NCBI GenBank assembly: GCA_947498775.1
Contig: CANMLL010000016.1
Span: forward strand, 89,249-153,248
Length of the DNA stretch: 64,000 nucleotides
DNA from: an uncultured Aquimarina sp.
GTDB taxonomy: Bacteria; Bacteroidota; Bacteroidia; Flavobacteriales; Flavobacteriaceae
Reading direction: 5' to 3'
The notes under the pieces are model-generated. The model worked only from the letters and a program-made list of their open reading frames with translations. It was not told where the DNA came from and searched no databases. The first letter of the stretch is position 1, and every line of letters starts with the position of its first letter. This document shows, in pieces, positions 1 through 8,040 of this stretch. The position numbers and the translations under genes were made by a program.

Positions 1-254
1 TGCATGTCGATAAATCCGGGCGCGACTACCATATTACTGGCATCGATAATACGCATGGCCTTTGCTTTAGAAAGATCTCCTATTTTTTCGATAACATCAT
101 CCTTTATGCCTATATCCATAGGTATTGCATCACTTCCTGTACCATCATAGATAGTACCATTTTTTATAATAATTGTATATACTTCTTGCTTAGAACAACT
201 ACATAAAATAACTGTAATTAGGAAGAAACTAAATAAGATATTTGACTTAATCAT
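1..254 (-). CDS. N-acyl-D-amino-acid deacylase-type amidohydrolase, lipoprotein (5' part only)
   Basis: Only the first 84 codons lie in the window; the gene runs off the left edge. The N terminus is a lipoprotein signal peptide with the lipobox LCSC (Cys20 would be lipidated). Next come the motifs IIKNGTIYDGTG and VVAPGFIDM, which open the urease/dihydroorotase-type amidohydrolase fold; the metal-binding histidine that normally follows is at the edge. Family members of this look hydrolyse N-acylated D-amino acids. The start ATG overlaps the TGA stop of the transaminase gene by four bases (ATGA), so the two are translationally coupled and probably act on one D-amino-acid route. The exact substrate cannot be read from this fragment. 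Confidence 0.72.
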   Translation of the reverse strand, partial: MIKSNILFSFFLITVILCSCSKQEVYTIIIKNGTIYDGTGSDAIPMDIGIKDDVIEKIGDLSKAKAMRIIDASNMVVAPGFIDM

Positions 255-1102
255 GTCTGTTTTTTTAGTGTTAAAAAGGCTTCCTGAAGCTTTTTGGTTA
301 TTGGACCTGTATTATTTCCTTTATAAAAAGAGTATTCATTTATTTGCTGCACAGAAACTATCTGTGTTGTTGTTCCTGTCAAAAAAACTTCGTCCATTAG
401 AAAGATATCTTGTTCTTTTATTGCCTCCTGTCTAATTTCTATGCCTAAATCATGACAGAGCTGTATCACAATTTGTCGGGTAATACCGTCTAAAATGAAA
501 TTATTGGCAGGGTGGGTGTACACTATATTATTTTTTGTAAAGAAAACATTACAATGTGAAGCTTCGGTAATGATACCATCCCGTATTAGAATAGCTTCGT
601 ATGCTCCATGTTTCATTGCATACTCGTTTACCATAACATTGCCTAATAGAGAAGTCATTTTAATATCACAACGACCCCACCTATAATCTGATGTAGTGAC
701 TGCTTTTATGTGTTTTTGATTGATTTCAGGAAGTTCAAAAGGCATGATATACATCATTACTGTAGGTGTTACTTCTTTGGGGTAAGCATGTTTTCTTGGA
801 GCAATACCACGAGTAACTTGTATGTATACCAAACAATCCCGAAATTCTAAACCTGAAACTTTTCTTAACCTCTTAATATCATTCAAAAGAGAATTAACAT
901 CAAAATCTATATTTACTTTTTGAAGGCAATCTGAGAGACGTTCCAAATGTGCATCTGCATAAAAAAAATCACCGTTCACTTGTGTCATCACTTCATAGAT
1001 GCCGTCACCAAATATAAAACCTCTGTCAAATACAGATATTTTGGCATCTTTATGATCTAATATTTTGCCGTTTAGATACACTTTTTTCGGGTAGCCATTC
1101 AT
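251..1102 (-). CDS. D-amino-acid transaminase-like class IV aminotransferase
   Basis: A complete 283-residue fold-type IV PLP enzyme, close to the usual length of D-alanine transaminases. The N terminus YLNGKI..AKISVFDRGFIFGDGIYE is the family signature; Lys148 in RCDIKMTSLLGN is the expected PLP lysine and Glu180 in TEASHCN the cofactor-ring glutamate. GTTTQIVSV near residue 245 matches the phosphate-binding segment. It would transfer the amino group between D-amino acids and 2-oxo acids in the cytoplasm. A branched-chain or aminodeoxychorismate enzyme is possible, but the Arg-rich segment APRKHAYP and the neighbours (amidohydrolase, amine dehydrogenase-like enzyme) favour D-amino acids. It ends in an ATGA overlap with the amidohydrolase. 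Confidence 0.8.
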   Translation of the reverse strand: MNGYPKKVYLNGKILDHKDAKISVFDRGFIFGDGIYEVMTQVNGDFFYADAHLERLSDCLQKVNIDFDVNSLLNDIKRLRKVSGLEFRDCLVYIQVTRGIAPRKHAYPKEVTPTVMMYIMPFELPEINQKHIKAVTTSDYRWGRCDIKMTSLLGNVMVNEYAMKHGAYEAILIRDGIITEASHCNVFFTKNNIVYTHPANNFILDGITRQIVIQLCHDLGIEIRQEAIKEQDIFLMDEVFLTGTTTQIVSVQQINEYSFYKGNNTGPITKKLQEAFLTLKKQT

Positions 1103-1143
1103 TTGCTTTGAGTTAAGTTTTTTATTTAATATAATGATACGTG

Positions 1144-2139
1144 TTAATTAATGTAACCTGGAACAGGGATTGTCGCCATGGTGTGTAATCCGGGTGTTGC
1201 TTTTAAAACACTTTTAACACTATTTATAGTGATCGCACAAGTAGCAATATCACCATTTATGCCCGTATCAATTTCTGATACAAATGAAGGAACTCCTTTT
1301 ATTGTTATTCTATCAAAAGATCTAGGTTCCCCGATTGCTGCTTTAAAATGCATTTCAATTTTGCTGGTTCCGTTGACATATCCGTGTGATATTTGCTCTA
1401 CGCCGCGAGCATTACCTTTCTTAATATTCATTGATGTAACATTTATGTTCTCTTCTGCAATGACCGGTTTAAGATCTTCAGTAACTTCATCTAGCTTTAC
1501 ACCTATACTCTGCGCTAAGAAATAAACAGACTCTTTTAATCCGACATGCCTTAATGTGCCTGTAAGTTCTTTCTTTTTAAAAGCTTCTAAGTCGAGTCCT
1601 GCTCCGATTTTTTGTTGAAAAGGGACTCTTCTGGGTGATGCATCCTGAATACGTTCTACCTTAATACTCTCAATGTTTTTACATACTGAACTTAATACCG
1701 AGGGTAAATAATCCATTAAAAAACCAGGGTTTACACCAGTTCCCAGGCAAGCAATATTGTATTTCTTGCAAATAGCATCTATTCTTTCGCTTATTTTAGG
1801 GTTTTCCTCCCAGGGATAAGATAATTCTTCACAAGTTGATACTATAGATATACCATGTTTGGCCACATCTTCTATTTGTGATTCTAATTTCTGAATATCG
1901 GATACTGTGGTTATGATGGCTACATCAGGTTTTTTAGAAAGTTTCTGCAGAGCATTATCAAAAGTATTTTCTATGAATACGTTAGAAGCTTTTTCGTTAA
2001 TAAATTCCCCGAAATCCTTTCCTTTTAAATCTTTATTAATGTCCACAGCAGCAACAGTTTGTATTTCATTTTTCTCATCAATGTACCTACCTATTTGCCG
2101 ACCTAACGGACCCAATCCTATCTGAATTATAGTAATCAT
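1144..2139 (-). CDS. 2,4-diaminopentanoate dehydrogenase / amine dehydrogenase-like oxidoreductase (DapB-like N-terminal fold)
   Basis: A 331-residue NAD(P)-binding protein. The Rossmann motif IQIGLGPLGRQ lies at residues 5-15 and the N-terminal half resembles dihydrodipicolinate reductase, but the C-terminal half (TGVNPGFLMDYLP, SPRRVPFQQKIGAGLD) is that of the diaminopentanoate dehydrogenase group, from which native amine dehydrogenases are known. Such enzymes deaminate amines or diamino acids reductively/oxidatively. It is the first gene of a minus-strand operon with the transaminase 41 bases downstream and diverges from a MocR regulator. The physiological substrate is inferred only at the level of an amine or D-amino-acid derived compound. 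Confidence 0.7.
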   Translation of the reverse strand: MITIIQIGLGPLGRQIGRYIDEKNEIQTVAAVDINKDLKGKDFGEFINEKASNVFIENTFDNALQKLSKKPDVAIITTVSDIQKLESQIEDVAKHGISIVSTCEELSYPWEENPKISERIDAICKKYNIACLGTGVNPGFLMDYLPSVLSSVCKNIESIKVERIQDASPRRVPFQQKIGAGLDLEAFKKKELTGTLRHVGLKESVYFLAQSIGVKLDEVTEDLKPVIAEENINVTSMNIKKGNARGVEQISHGYVNGTSKIEMHFKAAIGEPRSFDRITIKGVPSFVSEIDTGINGDIATCAITINSVKSVLKATPGLHTMATIPVPGYIN

Positions 2140-2202
2140 ATATGTTATCGTTTTTTAATAGTCAAATTATTTTACAATATATTACCTTGCAAAGTATAAC
2201 TT

Positions 2203-2219
2203 GCTCTATAGTTTAGAGC
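2203..2219. promoter_or_regulatory. Dyad in the shared promoter region of the mocR-like gene and the amine operon
   Basis: GCTCTA and TAGAGC form a perfect 6-bp inverted repeat with a 5-base spacer, 32 bases before the TTG start of the MocR-type regulator and in the 112-base divergent intergenic region. MocR regulators often bind such divergent regions. Operator function is inferred; short dyads also arise by chance. Confidence 0.35.
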
Positions 2220-2251
2220 ATACCAATTATTTTTTTTAACGCATAACAGTT

Positions 2252-3772
2252 TTGAACGAAAAATTAAATAGCATTCTCTTTTCTCATGGATTTAACTATC
2301 AAAATGATGAGCAGAGTCTTTATGAGAAATTGTTTAGTTCTATTGCAAAAGCAATTATTGAAAAGAAGTTAAATAAAGGGTATAAATTACCATCTACCAG
2401 ATTACTTGCTCAGGATTTAAATTTGTCCCGAAGTACCGTGCTTAAGGCATATGAAATACTTTGTATAGAAAAATATATTAGTGCCGTACATGGTTCAGGT
2501 TATTTTGTCAATGATGTACAAGATAAAAAGATAAAATATAGTCTGAAAACACCTGTAAAACATAATCCAAAAACTAATGACAAAGTTCATGTTTATCCTG
2601 AAATTTCGAAGAGGGCTAAACAGTTTCGCAAATGTGTAAGCATAATGAACCGAAGTGAACATAGAGGTATTGCTTTTAGACCCGGTTTACCACCCCTTGA
2701 TGCATTCCCGGTAAGACAGTGGCAGAATTTAATGAATAATTACTGGAAAGATGTCACCTATTCTGATTTATCGTATCGAGATGCGCTTGGTCTAGATGGA
2801 TTAAGAAAGAATATAGCTAATTATTTAAAGATTTATAGAAATATTCAATGCGATTACAAACAGGTCATTATTGTAACAGGGTCATTACATTCCTTAGCTA
2901 TTTTAGGAGATTTACTTTTAGATAAAGGAGATGAGGTGATTGTTGAAAACCCTACCTATGCTAATGCTTTAGCTATATTCAAAAGTTTAAAGGCAAAAAT
3001 TATTCCCGCACAGATTGATACTGAAGGGATGTCTTTAGAAAGCATCAAGAACATTAAATTAAAGAAGCCTAAACTAATATATACTACACCTTCAAATCAA
3101 TATCCTACCGGAATTCAAATGAGTCTTAAAAGGCGTTTGGAACTCCTGGATTGGGCCAATAAAAAAAATTGTTTGATTATAGAAGACGACTATGATCATG
3201 AGTTTAGTAATTGGAACAATCCTATTACTTCTATTTTTGGTTTAGATACAGGGAATAGGGTGATCTATCAAGGAACTTTTAACAAACTTTTGCACCCTTC
3301 AATTAGATTGGGATACTTAATTGTCCCCACTAATTTTATAGATGACCTTAAAGCAATGTATGAGCAAACCTTAAGGTTTGTTTCTCCGATAACCCAGAAG
3401 GTGATGTCTGATTTTATAGAAAAGGATTATTTAAATCAACATTTGCGAAAAGTTGTTCAAATTTCCAATGAACGTAGAGCCTTTTTTATAGATTGCTTTA
3501 AGAACTATTTTGAAAAAGATATAAATATTCACCCTGTAAATAATGGTCTACATCTCATAGCAAAACTACCAGAACATATGGATGATGTAGAAATTTCGAA
3601 TTTTTTAGGAAGTCAGGAGATTGTAGCATTTCCTTATAGCAAGTATTTTATAAAAAACAGAAGACAAAATGGTTTAGTCATGGGGTTTTCATCGGTAAGT
3701 AAACCTGTCATTAAACAAAATTTGGAAAAAATGGCTCGACTATTTAATGATCATTATTCACTAAAAGGTTAA
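2252..3772 (+). CDS. MocR family transcriptional regulator (GntR wHTH plus aminotransferase domain)
   Basis: 506 residues, typical for MocR/PdxR proteins. A GntR winged helix occupies about residues 20-88 (LPSTRLLAQDLNLSRSTVLK) and a fold-type I aminotransferase domain follows from about 130. The PLP lysine is Lys345 in GTFNKLLHPSIRLGYL, and EDDYDHEF (311-318) holds the cofactor aspartate. The frame opens with TTG, the first possible start; no ATG near the N terminus preserves the wHTH. It is divergent from the amine dehydrogenase-like/transaminase/amidohydrolase operon, so it most likely senses PLP or an amino compound and controls that operon. The target is an inference from position. Confidence 0.85.
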   Translation: MNEKLNSILFSHGFNYQNDEQSLYEKLFSSIAKAIIEKKLNKGYKLPSTRLLAQDLNLSRSTVLKAYEILCIEKYISAVHGSGYFVNDVQDKKIKYSLKTPVKHNPKTNDKVHVYPEISKRAKQFRKCVSIMNRSEHRGIAFRPGLPPLDAFPVRQWQNLMNNYWKDVTYSDLSYRDALGLDGLRKNIANYLKIYRNIQCDYKQVIIVTGSLHSLAILGDLLLDKGDEVIVENPTYANALAIFKSLKAKIIPAQIDTEGMSLESIKNIKLKKPKLIYTTPSNQYPTGIQMSLKRRLELLDWANKKNCLIIEDDYDHEFSNWNNPITSIFGLDTGNRVIYQGTFNKLLHPSIRLGYLIVPTNFIDDLKAMYEQTLRFVSPITQKVMSDFIEKDYLNQHLRKVVQISNERRAFFIDCFKNYFEKDINIHPVNNGLHLIAKLPEHMDDVEISNFLGSQEIVAFPYSKYFIKNRRQNGLVMGFSSVSKPVIKQNLEKMARLFNDHYSLKG

Positions 3773-3816
3773 TCATTAAAGTATTACAGTCACTTTTTTA
3801 AACAAATCGATTTAAA

Positions 3817-3852
3817 TAAAAAATCCAATCACTTTTGTGATTGGATTTTTTT
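3817..3852. terminator. Bidirectional intrinsic terminator
   Basis: AATCCAATCAC and GTGATTGGATT form a perfect stem with a TTTT loop, flanked by A-run and T-run. It lies between the end of the MocR-type gene (plus) and the 3' end of the tRNA-Pro gene (minus), so it can terminate both. Confidence 0.85.
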
Positions 3853-3853
3853 G

Positions 3854-3928
3854 TCGGGGTGGCAGGATTCGAACCTGCGACCTCCGCGTCCCAAACGCGG
3901 CGCGATAACCGGGCTACGCTACACCCCG
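3854..3928 (-). tRNA. tRNA-Pro (anticodon TGG)
   Basis: On the minus strand a complete cloverleaf is readable: acceptor CGGGGTG/CACCCCG with discriminator A, anticodon stem CCGCG/CGCGG with loop TTTGGGA (anticodon TGG, G37), and T arm GCAGG-TTCGAAT-CCTGC. CCA is not encoded. A TATATTTG box lies upstream. Confidence 0.96.
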
Positions 3929-3956
3929 AGACATAATGTCTCTTATTTTGAGGGTG

Positions 3957-3964
3957 CAAATATA
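3957..3964 (-). promoter_or_regulatory. -7 box of the tRNA-Pro(TGG) promoter
   Basis: Minus-strand TATATTTG matches the Bacteroidota -7 consensus TAnnTTTG, 29 bases before the mature 5' end of the tRNA. A TTG lies about 23 bases further upstream as a possible -33 element. Confidence 0.6.
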
Positions 3965-4262
3965 AGTAAATCATTTAAATTAAAATACAAAGTGATAAAA
4001 TACTTCAAAACTTCTAAAAAGGGAAAGTAGGTGATTAGTGATCTCTATTAGTACTACTGGGATGATTAGATTAGTGAAATAGTTTAGCGTCACCCCACTC
4101 CCTTTTTTAAGAACTATGATTGATTTATATCTATAGCGGTTTTTTTTATATCGATTTAGGTTTTTTAGATAAAAATAAAGAAGCTGTTTATTCTTTAAAC
4201 CATAGCTGGATTGTATCTTTATGTTGTTAATTGGAAACCAATTTCTTCTCTAAACTTTATCT
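3965..4262. other. Intergenic region before cydA
   Basis: About 300 bases between the tRNA-Pro promoter and cydA without a convincing reading frame or strong hairpin. The sequence TATCTTTA about 45 bases before the cydA ATG resembles the Bacteroidota -7 box imperfectly and may be the cyd promoter. Confidence 0.4.
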
Positions 4263-5561
4263 ATGGAAAACCTTGATGCGGCAAGACTCCAAATGGCATT
4301 TACCCTTATATTTCACATTGTTTTTGCTTGTATTGGTATGGTGATGCCCTTTTTTATGGTAGTCTCTCATTACAAATGGCTAAAAACTCGCGATAAAATT
4401 TATCTTACACTTACCAAGTCCTGGCAAAAAGGTGTTGCTATATTTTTTGTTACTGGTGCAGTTTCTGGTACCGCATTATCTTTTGAACTAGGGTTACTCT
4501 GGCCGGAGTTTATGAAACATGCCGGCCCAATTATCGGGATGCCTTTTTCGCTAGAAGGTGCCGCATTTTTTGTAGAGGCTATTGCCCTGGGATTTTATCT
4601 TTATGGATGGAATAAATTACCAGAAAAGTTTCATTGGTTCACTGGGATCATTATTGGTCTATCAGGAGTGGCTTCGGGTATTTTGGTTGTTGCGGCAAAT
4701 GGTTGGATGAATTCCCCCACGGGATTTGATTATATAGACGGGCAATTCCTGAATATTGACCCTGTTAAAGCTATGCTCAATCCTGCCTGGTTTACTCAGG
4801 CACTGCACATGACTCTAGCTGCTTTTACCGCAACTGGATTTGCAGTTGCGGGTATTCATGCTTTTCAAGTTTATAAAAAAAGAAAGGTAGCGCTTCACAA
4901 AAAAGCGTTTAAGATAGCTATCACTTTTGGGGCCATTGCAGCTATTTTACAACCTATAAGCGGTGATATTTCTGCCAAAGATATTGCAAAAAGACAACCG
5001 GTTAAACTAGCTGCTATGGAAGCACATTATCATACCGAAAAAGGTGCGCCTTTATATATAGGTGGAGTAGTGGATACAAAAACTCAAGAGGTCAAATATA
5101 AAATAGCACTTCCGGGAATGCTATCTTTCCTGGCTTTTGGAGATTTTGATGCCGAAGTAAAGGGCCTTAATGATTTTCCTGAAGATGAACGACCTAATGT
5201 GGCTATAGTACATTATGCTTTTCAGATCATGGTGGGGATAGGAACTTTGTTACTCTTTGCAGGAATCCTATATTTTATTTCTCTTAAACGGAAGAAATGG
5301 TTTAATAATAAATATTGGCTTTTGTTTGTTTTTTTGGCCCCCATGGGGTTTATCGCTTTAGAGGCCGGCTGGATTGTTACAGAGGTAGGAAGACAACCTT
5401 GGATCATCCATAAAATTATGAGAACCAAAGATGCTGTAACCCCTATGCCCGGCATTGTATTTAGTTTTTATATGTATGTAGCTGTATATCTTACTTTGGC
5501 TATAGCTGTAACTTGGTTAATGCTCAGACAAATAAAGGTTCTAAATAATTCTAATCACTAA
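4263..5561 (+). CDS. cydA: Cytochrome bd ubiquinol/menaquinol oxidase subunit I
   Basis: 432 residues, the short-Q-loop size class. Expected ligands are visible: His18 and His182 (LHMTLAAF) and Met323 (QIMVGIG) for the haems, Glu98 and Glu105 in FSLEGAAFFVEA on the proton path, Lys248/Glu253 in QPVKLAAMEAHY for quinol binding, and the signature GRQPW at 376-380. Several hydrophobic segments place it in the inner membrane. With CydB it oxidises quinol and reduces oxygen with high affinity. Gln321 occupies the place of the E. coli arginine before the haem methionine. cydB starts three bases after the stop. No cydX or cydDC is next to the pair. Confidence 0.97.
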   Translation: MENLDAARLQMAFTLIFHIVFACIGMVMPFFMVVSHYKWLKTRDKIYLTLTKSWQKGVAIFFVTGAVSGTALSFELGLLWPEFMKHAGPIIGMPFSLEGAAFFVEAIALGFYLYGWNKLPEKFHWFTGIIIGLSGVASGILVVAANGWMNSPTGFDYIDGQFLNIDPVKAMLNPAWFTQALHMTLAAFTATGFAVAGIHAFQVYKKRKVALHKKAFKIAITFGAIAAILQPISGDISAKDIAKRQPVKLAAMEAHYHTEKGAPLYIGGVVDTKTQEVKYKIALPGMLSFLAFGDFDAEVKGLNDFPEDERPNVAIVHYAFQIMVGIGTLLLFAGILYFISLKRKKWFNNKYWLLFVFLAPMGFIALEAGWIVTEVGRQPWIIHKIMRTKDAVTPMPGIVFSFYMYVAVYLTLAIAVTWLMLRQIKVLNNSNH

Positions 5562-5564
5562 AAT

Positions 5565-6602
5565 ATGCTATACGTTGTTTTGTTTTTCTTGATATTTTCA
5601 TTGTATCTCTATGTGGTTCTGGGCGGAGCAGATTATGGTGCCGGTATTGTAGAGCTTTTTTCTTCTGAAGAAAATCAAAAGATTACCAAGAAAACTATTT
5701 ATCGTGTTATGGGACCGGTTTGGGAAGCCAATCATATCTGGATCATTATTTTAATTGTGATTCTGTGGATAGCATTTCCCGCATATTATAATATTATGGT
5801 GGTCAACTTGCATATACCACTTACCATAGTGTTGTTAGGAGTGACACTGCGTGGGGTAGCTTTTGTCTTTAGACATTATGATGCAGTGATTGATAATTCG
5901 CAGAAACTGTATGATGGGATGTTCAAAATATCAAGTTTAATAACTCCTATCTTTTTAGGGATGGTGTTCGGAGCATTGATTGGTGGCAAGATCAAGATAG
6001 TGGATGACATAAGTACCTTAACTTTTTATGAGGCCTTTATAAGGCCATGGTTTAATGTTTTTAGTATATTGGTAGGTTTGTTTTTTGCAGCGCTTTGTGC
6101 TTTTTTATCTTCAGTTTTGTTAATTGGAGAATCAGAAAAAGAAGTGTCAAAAATATATATCAGAAAAGCAAATATTGCTACAGTGATTGTTTTTATTGTT
6201 GGATTGATAACATTTATTTATGGATATGTTTTTGAACATGTTTTTGTTCAGGATTTTCTTCAAAATAACTATGCCCTTACTTTTATGTTACTTTCTGGAG
6301 GATTGCTGATACCTCTTAGAATAACTATTAGAAAGGGAAGGAGGGTGTTGAGTCGTTTTTTTGCTGGCCTACAGGTTTTCTTAATCTTATTAGCAGCATT
6401 AGTATCTCATTTTCCAGATATTATAGTCACAGAAACATCAAGTATTAGTCTACTCGAAAATATAGCTCCGGATAGTGTTATAAAAGTATTAGGGATTTCA
6501 CTTATTATAGGAGGAGCCATTATTCTTCCTGGGTTGTTTCACTTATTGAAATCGTTTAAAATGATAAAAATCCTAGAACAGCATAATAATCGTTCGATTT
6601 AA
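5565..6602 (+). CDS. cydB: Cytochrome bd oxidase subunit II
   Basis: 345 residues with about eight hydrophobic segments. The N terminus LYVVLGGADYGAGIVELF and the block MGPVWEANHIWIIILIVILW are typical CydB features, the latter including the conserved tryptophan/glutamate segment. It is the second membrane subunit of the bd oxidase and begins three bases after cydA, so the two are cotranscribed. The gene stops 32 bases before a tRNA-Pro gene that has its own promoter box. Confidence 0.96.
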   Translation: MLYVVLFFLIFSLYLYVVLGGADYGAGIVELFSSEENQKITKKTIYRVMGPVWEANHIWIIILIVILWIAFPAYYNIMVVNLHIPLTIVLLGVTLRGVAFVFRHYDAVIDNSQKLYDGMFKISSLITPIFLGMVFGALIGGKIKIVDDISTLTFYEAFIRPWFNVFSILVGLFFAALCAFLSSVLLIGESEKEVSKIYIRKANIATVIVFIVGLITFIYGYVFEHVFVQDFLQNNYALTFMLLSGGLLIPLRITIRKGRRVLSRFFAGLQVFLILLAALVSHFPDIIVTETSSISLLENIAPDSVIKVLGISLIIGGAIILPGLFHLLKSFKMIKILEQHNNRSI

Positions 6603-6614
6603 AGACAAGATTAT

Positions 6615-6622
6615 TATATTTG
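6615..6622 (+). promoter_or_regulatory. -7 box of the tRNA-Pro(GGG) promoter
   Basis: TATATTTG, an exact match to TAnnTTTG, 13 bases before the tRNA 5' base. The box is immediately downstream of the cydB stop, so the tRNA can be transcribed independently of cydAB. Confidence 0.6.
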
Positions 6623-6634
6623 CAAACCAATTTT

Positions 6635-6712
6635 CGGGTAGTAGCTTAGTCCGGTTAAAGTGCTGGTCTGGGGGACCAGAGATCGGAGGTTCGAATCCTC
6701 TCTACCCGACCA
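6635..6712 (+). tRNA. tRNA-Pro (anticodon GGG), CCA encoded
   Basis: Acceptor CGGGTAG pairs with CTACCCG, discriminator A at 6709, followed by CCA at 6710-6712. Anticodon stem CTGGT/ACCAG with loop CTGGGGG gives anticodon GGG with G37. T arm GGAGG-TTCGAAT-CCTCT. The sister tRNA-Pro(TGG) at the other side of cydAB lacks an encoded CCA. Confidence 0.95.
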
Positions 6713-6717
6713 ACTAA

Positions 6718-6749
6718 ATCCATTTGCAGGAGCAGATGGATTTTTTTGT
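6718..6749 (+). terminator. Intrinsic terminator after tRNA-Pro
   Basis: AATCCATTTGC pairs with GCAGATGGATT (one G-T pair), followed by TTTTTTTG, directly downstream of the tRNA. Confidence 0.75.
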
Positions 6750-7016
6750 TGTTACTAACCCCAAAAAGGTCCTGGTTAGGGGCAAAAAAAACAGTAGGTG
6801 GTGTGAGCCTGCAAGTTAACTTAGTCGCCCACTGTTCTTTCTTTAGGATTCCTGTTAGGTAATTTCAATACGTATAACTTGATTGAAGTTTTTAAATTGT
6901 TTTACTGTACAATTCTATTCGTGTGTAACCGTTGTTTTGTTTTTTAAAACTATACATCAAAAAACTCCTTATTGTGGATTTTTTTGATATAAATATTTAT
7001 AGATTGTAATCAGTGT
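6750..7016. other. Intergenic region with no recognised gene
   Basis: Holds an imperfect hairpin around AACAGTAGGTGG and CCCACTGTT (6790-6838) that may be a decayed terminator for the minus-strand gene that follows. No coding region was recognised. Confidence 0.35.
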
Positions 7017-7466
7017 TTACCTAATCTTAGTATAATTTTCAGACTGTGAGTAATGACCTTCCTCATCAAGGTCAATTTGCTGATACGAATCCTTATCTAT
7101 AACCAGTTCAAACTTGAATACCTGGATAGTATCTACAATTTTCATCATCGGACCTGATGCATATTCTAATCGTTCTTCAAGCATACCTTCTTTAATAGTA
7201 TAGGTGCCATAACCAAACCACTCATTACTGTCTTTGGGATCAAATCGTGTCCACATGACTTTTCCTTTGCTATACATTTTTATTTGACGATATCCATTTT
7301 GATTTAAAATCGTATCACTTACCTGGTTGTTTTCATTATATAAGAACTGATGTTGCAGTTCCCAAACACCTTCTAGGTTATAAGGCTCTGATGCGGCTGC
7401 TTTTTTTTCTTGCGTAATTGCCAAAAAAGAAGACATCCCGATTAGAAGTATGATTAAATTTTTCAT
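7017..7466 (-). CDS. Secreted lipocalin-like / DUF4488-type protein of unknown function
   Basis: 149 residues with a short signal peptide (MKNLIILLIGMSSFLAI). The mature part opens with NLEGVWELQHQFLY and continues as predicted beta strands with the GYGTYTIKEG segment, the pattern seen in small extracytoplasmic lipocalin-like proteins of Bacteroidota, where 'GVW' begins the barrel. No catalytic residues are evident. The gene is isolated: its nearest neighbours are a tRNA and an SDR gene on the other strand. The family assignment is by pattern only and is moderate. Confidence 0.6.
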   Translation of the reverse strand: MKNLIILLIGMSSFLAITQEKKAAASEPYNLEGVWELQHQFLYNENNQVSDTILNQNGYRQIKMYSKGKVMWTRFDPKDSNEWFGYGTYTIKEGMLEERLEYASGPMMKIVDTIQVFKFELVIDKDSYQQIDLDEEGHYSQSENYTKIR

Positions 7467-7596
7467 TATTGAAAGGTTTACAATCTATATCTCATTAAGT
7501 TACAAAAATTTTATTAAAAAGATAGGCTTCAAAATGTATTTATCATTTATTTAAAATTTGATTTTGAGGCTTTTACGGTTTGTTTTTAGTTACAGT

Positions 7597-7716
7597 ATGG
7601 TTTTAAAGGATGTAATACGTTTTTTTAAGCTTCACTACAATAAGGAACTTACAAAGTGGTCTTTATTATTTTTCTGTTGCTTATTTATCTATTTGTGGTA
7701 CCTGACGGAATGCTAA
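7597..7716 (+). CDS. Possible 39-residue single-span membrane protein
   Basis: An ATG-started frame of 40 codons in an otherwise empty 570-base gap. The N-terminal part is basic and amphipathic (VIRFFKLHYNKELTKW) and is followed by a hydrophobic span SLLFFCCLFIYLWYL. No ribosome binding site or clear promoter was found and the composition is AT-rich like the gap itself, so this may be chance. Confidence 0.25.
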   Translation: MVLKDVIRFFKLHYNKELTKWSLLFFCCLFIYLWYLTEC

Positions 7717-8040
7717 TTAAAAAAAGCCTTAAAAATTCAAATGACTTCTAAAAAAAGATACATTCTTTATGTGAAATTGCTGAAAAAAAAGTAAATTTTT
7801 AAAGGAGCAAAAAGTTATAGAAGTATATCTAATCAAATATTTTTATAAAAAAGTCTACAGGAAAAACTATCTGTAATAGCACATCCTATATGGGAGTAGT
7901 TAATTGAACTCAAGGTGCTAAATCTTGTACTTTTTTGATACATTTATACTATCCCAAAAGATAGCGGTTATCAAAAGACTACTTTTTGTGTATACAAACG
8001 TTTATTACCTTAAAAGTTAACAAAAATTAAATTGAAAAAT
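7717..8040. other. Intergenic region before the SDR gene
   Basis: AT-rich sequence without a convincing reading frame, repeat or terminator. It presumably holds the SDR promoter, but no exact TAnnTTTG box was seen close to the start. Confidence 0.3.

Noticed and set aside
1178..1525. 115-codon plus-strand frame opposite the amine dehydrogenase-like gene
   Set aside because: Shadow frame, Cys- and Thr-rich low-information protein, gene on the other strand is complete.
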